Notes under the pieces: generated by a model
What the model saw: the letters and a program-made list of their open reading frames with translations, nothing else
What the model was told of the DNA's origin: nothing
Databases searched by the model: none
Position numbers and translations under genes: made by a program
Origin: Dactylellina haptotyla
Lineage: Eukaryota; Ascomycota; Orbiliomycetes; Orbiliales; Orbiliaceae
NCBI GenBank assembly: GCA_031310005.1
Contig: CM062381.1
Location: forward strand, 3,968,001 to 4,032,000
Direction of reading: 5' to 3'
DNA length: 64,000 nt
Part shown: one piece after another, positions 59,553 through 64,000 of the stretch
How positions within the stretch are numbered: the first letter of the stretch is position 1
How the letters are laid out: every line of letters begins with the position of its first letter

Positions 59553-61588
59553 ATGCCAGACCACGAGGGCAAGAATAATTCTTCAGCTCCTCCTCTTCCT
59601 CCACCTCCTGTTTCTGCTTCAACTTCCCGCCAACCTCCACATTCCTCACTATCACAGGCTAGCCCTAATACCACTCTTCGGGAGGAAGAGGCCACCTCCT
59701 CAGAGCATCCCTCGAATGACATCTTAACTCCCTCTCCTCTCCCTCCTCCTCCTCCCTCGTCTTATTTCCCTCCCTCTTCGTCCTCTTCTGCCTCCGCAAT
59801 GCCCGGTCGTGCCCCTGCAGATATTCACGCAAGAAGAAGATCTCGCGGCCAAAGCATATCGACTTCCTTTTCAGCAGGAGCCCAGCAGCAATCCCCATCT
59901 CCCGGTACTCCCACCGATAAAGTATCCCCCACGGCACGAGCGCGAGCAGCATCACAGTCCCTACAGAACCCTACCCCCGAACACAAGGACGAGAACGCCA
60001 ACTCGGACGATTCCCTCGAACTCAATACAATCTCATCCGGCGATTCCGACGAAGAAGCCGGCCTCACAGAATCCGCACGCGACAGGCGGCGTAAAAAGAA
60101 ACAGAAGAGAAGGGGATTTGGCGGATTGGGCTCCGAAGGCGGCAGAATGCGCGACAACGCCGCATCCTCCCCCACCCACCAGGCGACGGAGGAAGACCTG
60201 GCCCACGGAACCATCATCAACGGTATAGCCGTCACGAACGCCGAGAAGCGTGCGGCAGATGAACATGTCGTCAAGGATTTGGCAGTCAACGCGCTCTTGA
60301 TCGGGATGTGGTACATGTTCTCCTTGCTGATATCGGTATACAACAAATGGATGTTCTCGGAGAAACACCTGAATTTCAGATTCCCGTTGTTTGTGACGTC
60401 AATCCACATGTTGGTGCAGTTTTCGCTATCATCATTGGTTATATGGTACTTTGTACAATTCCGGCCCGGCTACGTAGACCCGGAGACCAAAAAGAAACAC
60501 TTTTCCTCATCCTCGGACAGTTCGCCATCGCGGAGACCTGCAGAGTCTCGGCCGTTAAACTCCGGCGATCACAGTGATTCTGAAGATGAAGAGGAGACCC
60601 AAAACCTCGCCAACCAAACTCAATCCCCCGGCCCGAAAAAGCCCATCATGACGAAACTCTTTTATGCTACCCGAATCGCTCCCTGCGGTATGGCTACAGG
60701 TCTTGATATCGGTCTCGGCAACATGTCTCTAAAATACATCTCTCTTGCATTTTACACAATGTGTAAATCTTCATCTCTCGCATTTGTTTTAATATTTGCA
60801 TTTATCTTCCGCTTAGAGAAGCCTACGGTTAGGCTTATTTCCGTAATCACGGTAATGACTATTGGTGTTATAATGATGGTGGCGGACGAGGCTGCGTTTG
60901 TCTTGATCGGGTTTGTGCTCGTCATGCTGGCGAGTATTTTATCCGGTCTGAGATGGAGTTTGACGCAATTGCTACTGTTGAGGAACCCAGCAACTAGCAA
61001 TCCGTTTAGTAGCATCTTCTTCTTAGCCCCCGTCATGTTTTTGAGTTTGATCGTTATCGCGATCCCCGTTGAGGGCATTGGCAAGTTTCTGGGCCGATGG
61101 GGCGAGTTGGTCGGAGAATGGGGGATTATCCCTGGTGTCGGAATGTTGATCGCACCCGGTGTCGTGGCTTTCTGCATGACAGCTAGCGAGTTTGCGTACG
61201 TATACTCTTTTCTCATTTGCTTGATAATTTTGCTGTTACTAACGCCCGATTCAAATATTGTAGACTCCTGCGCCGTACATCCGTTGTCACGTTGTCCATC
61301 TGCGGTATTTTCAAGGAGGTGGTTACCATCTCTGCATCTGCCACAATTTTCCACGACATCCTCACACCGATCAACATTACCGGTCTTTTCGTCACGATAT
61401 TGAGTATTGCGGGTTACAATTACATCAAAATCAAGAAGATGAGAGGCGAGGCCGTTAGAGACGTGCTCGCGACTGAAGCAGAGGATGCGGAGGGACGGAG
61501 GAGCTTGCTGTTCGAAAGACGAAGCCTGGCGTTGAATCGGTCCAGTTTGGATGGAGAGTTCCGGCGAAGCTTAGAAACGGGACGATAA
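59553..61588 (+). CDS. SLC35C2/Ymd8-like nucleotide-sugar or triose-phosphate-type transporter
   Basis: Exons 59553-61195 and 61264-61588 join in phase to 655 aa. A long Pro/Ser-rich cytosolic N-terminus (about 230 residues, with an acidic and then a basic patch) precedes a DMT-superfamily TPT fold of about ten membrane segments starting LLIGMWYMFSLLISVYNKW. Typical blocks are FPLFVTSIHM, LDIGLGNMSLKYISLAFYTM, CKSSSLAFVL, and FKEVVTISAS after the intron. An acidic loop (about 60500-60640) lies between segments 2 and 3. The family sits in Golgi or ER membranes; SLC35C2 is tied to GDP-fucose handling in animals, but the fungal substrate is not established. The C-terminus is Arg/Ser-rich (GRRSLLFERRSLALNR). 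Gene intact. Confidence 0.88.
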
Positions 61589-61967
61589 ACGACAGTTTAT
61601 AGCATGATAAATAACATTCGGGTGTGGGGGTTCGTGTAAGATTATTTATGATGGTACGCTGGCAGGCTCTTTTAAACGATGTCGCCTTTTAGAGCCCTTA
61701 TATATACTTTGGGAGTACATATTTATGGATGATATTGGGTACAGCGGGAATTTGGGGTTTGGGAAAGCCTTTATGGAAAGTTTATATTTTTGCTGGCGTT
61801 CTATTTGGCGTTGGAAATTTGTATCTTTTGATTATCTACGGATCGAATCATGTGTATAGGGGTATAGCTTAGAAAAGAAGATACCAAATGCAGAATTTGC
61901 TATTACACCAACAGCGGACCTGGTTTCTGTCAATGAGACTAGTTGCTTATTTCTCAGTTCTGCATTT
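61589..61967 (+). other. Convergent 3' intergenic stretch
   Basis: Between the stop of the transporter and the stop of the minus-strand Zn2Cys6-type gene. AT-rich with no gene seen. Confidence 0.6.
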
Positions 61968-64000
61968 TTAAAATTCATATGCATATAATACAAATTGATC
62001 TAGAAACAGTGGTTCATTGTCGCCGCTATTTGTATACTCATCCTCTCCTTCGTGGATGTTGAGGTCAAGACCAGCTAGACCCGTCCATTGGATATCTGTA
62101 GAGGAACTATTATCAATGAAGAAAATTAGCACGAATTTTTAAACTTTCAAATTAGTTGCCCATTCCTCTGACGAGCTCATAACTGTCCAAGTTTGGCGGG
62201 TCCTTACCGAGCACCTTTGATTCATGTATTCAGCACAAGCCGACAGATCCTTAAGTATGCTAAGAGCTGTTGCATGATCGTGACAATACGACCCTATTAA
62301 GTTTTCGGATTTCGTTTAGAATAGACGCTCACAGAAGCTAAGCAACTCCGGGAATCTATTTCTTCATAAAAACTTACCATCACCTGAGCTGCAGCAAATT
62401 TCTCCTGGTTTTCACCAGAACGGTAGAATTCCTGCATACAATATTTTACAAAGTTGAGGAGATCGTCTATTTGTAAATACATGCACCATAATCCGAGGAA
62501 CAAAGTGCCAATTTCAGGTTTTGATATTGATTTTCGTCGTAGCCTCCCGACTGAATTATTGAGAAGTTCGTTCATAACTAAAAATAATCGTTTAAAGTTT
62601 TTGTTCATTTCGATCGTTTAGGATTCCCCTACAACTCGAAATATCAGCATCAGAGGCCAAAGGCGAGAAGATATCTGTACCTCATACTCGTATGCACGTA
62701 TGGAGTGTATAAATCTGAGGACTTAAAAATTGATCTCACCTCAAAACCGCGATTAAAAATATCCTGAATTCAAACCAATAACCTAACGTTTCATAGCTCT
62801 GACTACCTTTCAGTGAATAGAGTTTGAAACGACTACTTGGGAAATACTCTCTGAGGCCGCGAAAGTAGGATTCCCCTATCGTGCGATCTGTATTCGTTTC
62901 TAGAATACCGAAACTCGGGCTCGCCATCTGTCGCTTAAATCTTCGGTCGAGGGTCGCATCCCCTCTTGAATAACATTTTACCAAATCAATCGTAAAATTC
63001 TCATATCGATTGAGAATTTCCTCATTAATAAAAGTCGAGATATCTATCACGAGGGCATATTTTCATTAGCCTATTCTATCTCAGAGAAACCAAGGGATAA
63101 GTTGATTCTGTGAAATCGCGGAGAAGCTTTTGCGAACCGTTTATATATATGCTTTCTATTTGCCAGGGAACGCAAATATTCCTCCCAAGAACAAAGCTTC
63201 GTTTCAAGCAAGAAAAACACGGCGGAGGCGTGTTATTAGTTTTTCTAGAGCTCCGCTCACACTAGATTTACAAGATAAGCTTTTCACAGTATTACAAACC
63301 CTTGAGATCCGAGATAACTAGATCTTGGAAGTATAAGCTTACTTTTATCTTGTTCATACTGCATAGAAAGCAAGTCAACCCCCGTGGAGCGCGCTTAGCG
63401 ATCTCTTGCTTCAGCGGGTTTGGTTTCGTTCGTTTAAGCGAGCGTTCTGGCAGCTCGAAAACCATTACACCAGCTGGTGGGTCTCTCGTGCGTTTCTTTC
63501 CTGCCTTTTTGAGAAGTGGCTTCATAACCGCTTGCTGCCTTGGAATGAGAAGGTCTTCTATTAGCATAGGAGTAGGGACGAGATCTGAGTTTTCTTGGTG
63601 TTCCGCATCACCCAATTCTTGGACTCGGGTTTGTGGTGTATCTTGGGAAATAGTAGTCTCGCATCTAGACTTTCCACATAAAGGGGAAATGGATAGAGAC
63701 GGGATTGAGGCGTGAGATGCGACAGGTACCAAGCTGGGAGCATCAACTGCCGATAGAAAAGGACTCATTTCGAGCGCCGCTGTAAGCCATTCTGAATCGT
63801 CGTCTAAAACAAACCCTTCACGAGCCGAGCGGAGCTCGGGTTGCAAATGATGCGAATCAGTCCCCTGGAGAACTGTATTAGCTATGTCTAAGCTCCTCCT
63901 CTTTAGAGAAGGCTGAAGAATTTCAAAACCAACAATTTTGTACTTACGAAGAGGCCATCAAGATACTCAAATGCGCCTGTGGAGTTAATGGGATGACTGG
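61968..64000 (-). CDS. Zn2Cys6-type protein, 5' partial, model incomplete
   Basis: The gene enters from the right edge. Good exons are >64000-63948 (ending FEYLDGLF) and 63864-63343, joined in phase, then 63261 onward. Together the last two give C-x2-C-x6-C-x13-C-x2-C-x11-C (TCFLCSMNKIK joined to CERSS, then CFSCLKRS and NIC), a Zn(II)2Cys6-like cluster placed inside the protein, as in some leotiomycete families. Later exons lie near 63043-62750, 62610-62330, 62280-62210 and 62110-61968; the last ends WTGLAGLDLN and a TAA at 61968-61970. The joints between these later exons do not close in phase with strong sites, so I cannot say whether the gene is intact. The family often works in transcription control. 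The first half is convincing, the rest provisional. Confidence 0.55.

Noticed and set aside
63913-63947. 35-base intron in the Zn2Cys6 gene
   Set aside because: Too short; the acceptor at 63865 gives 83 bases, keeps phase and has a CTAAT branch point.

Overview
The window is nuclear DNA of a filamentous ascomycete (Pezizomycotina). Genes are split by introns of about 50-190 bases with GTRNGY-type donors, CTRAY-like branch points and AG acceptors. The families are fungal: NACHT NLRs with PNP or SesA-like N-termini, a Clr5-domain protein, a Zn2Cys6 protein, GLEYA adhesin domains, an Isc1 lipase and an ABA3-type terpene synthase. The ABA3-like and Zn2Cys6 genes would fit a leotiomycete, but that is a guess. 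Most coding models below were built by joining exons by eye. Where all phases close (21 genes) I give the exon coordinates.

Layout. 1-7.8 kb: a metallopeptidase cut by the left edge, an Isc1-type phospholipase C (minus) and a large secreted GLEYA adhesin (minus). 7.8-10.8 kb is a gene desert. 10.8-19.1 kb: a small secreted Cys-rich protein, a Clr5 protein, an ABA3-like sesquiterpene synthase (minus) and the COMPASS subunit Swd3/WDR5. 20.4-35.3 kb: a 1116-aa secreted protein, a second unknown secreted protein, an atypical kinase-like protein, LSM12, an AtuA/DUF1446 fusion protein, a 12-Cys secreted protein and an unknown protein. 35.8-49.7 kb, all minus: an NLR (PNP-NACHT-12 ankyrin repeats), a combined Mad3/Bub1 checkpoint kinase, and a second NLR (SesA-like domain, Gly/Asn/Gln-rich linker, NACHT, nine near-identical WD40 repeats). 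49.7-52.2 kb is a second gene desert. 52.2-64 kb: a third small secreted protein, a GH78 alpha-L-rhamnosidase with a 16-base micro-exon, an F-box protein, an SLC35C2-like transporter, and a Zn2Cys6-type protein running off the right edge.

How they relate. This is not one operon-like pathway. Core genes (swd3, lsm12, bub1, isc1, transporter) alternate with accessory genes for self/non-self recognition (two NLRs), secretion and surface contact (adhesin, three small secreted proteins, two large secreted proteins, metallopeptidase) and specialised metabolism (ABA3-like). The most interesting parts are the two NLR genes, especially the homogenised WD40 array, the KEN-box-plus-kinase MadBub gene with an in-frame 69-base intron, and the orphan ABA3-like synthase. 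I saw no CRISPR array, intact transposon, rRNA or convincing tRNA.
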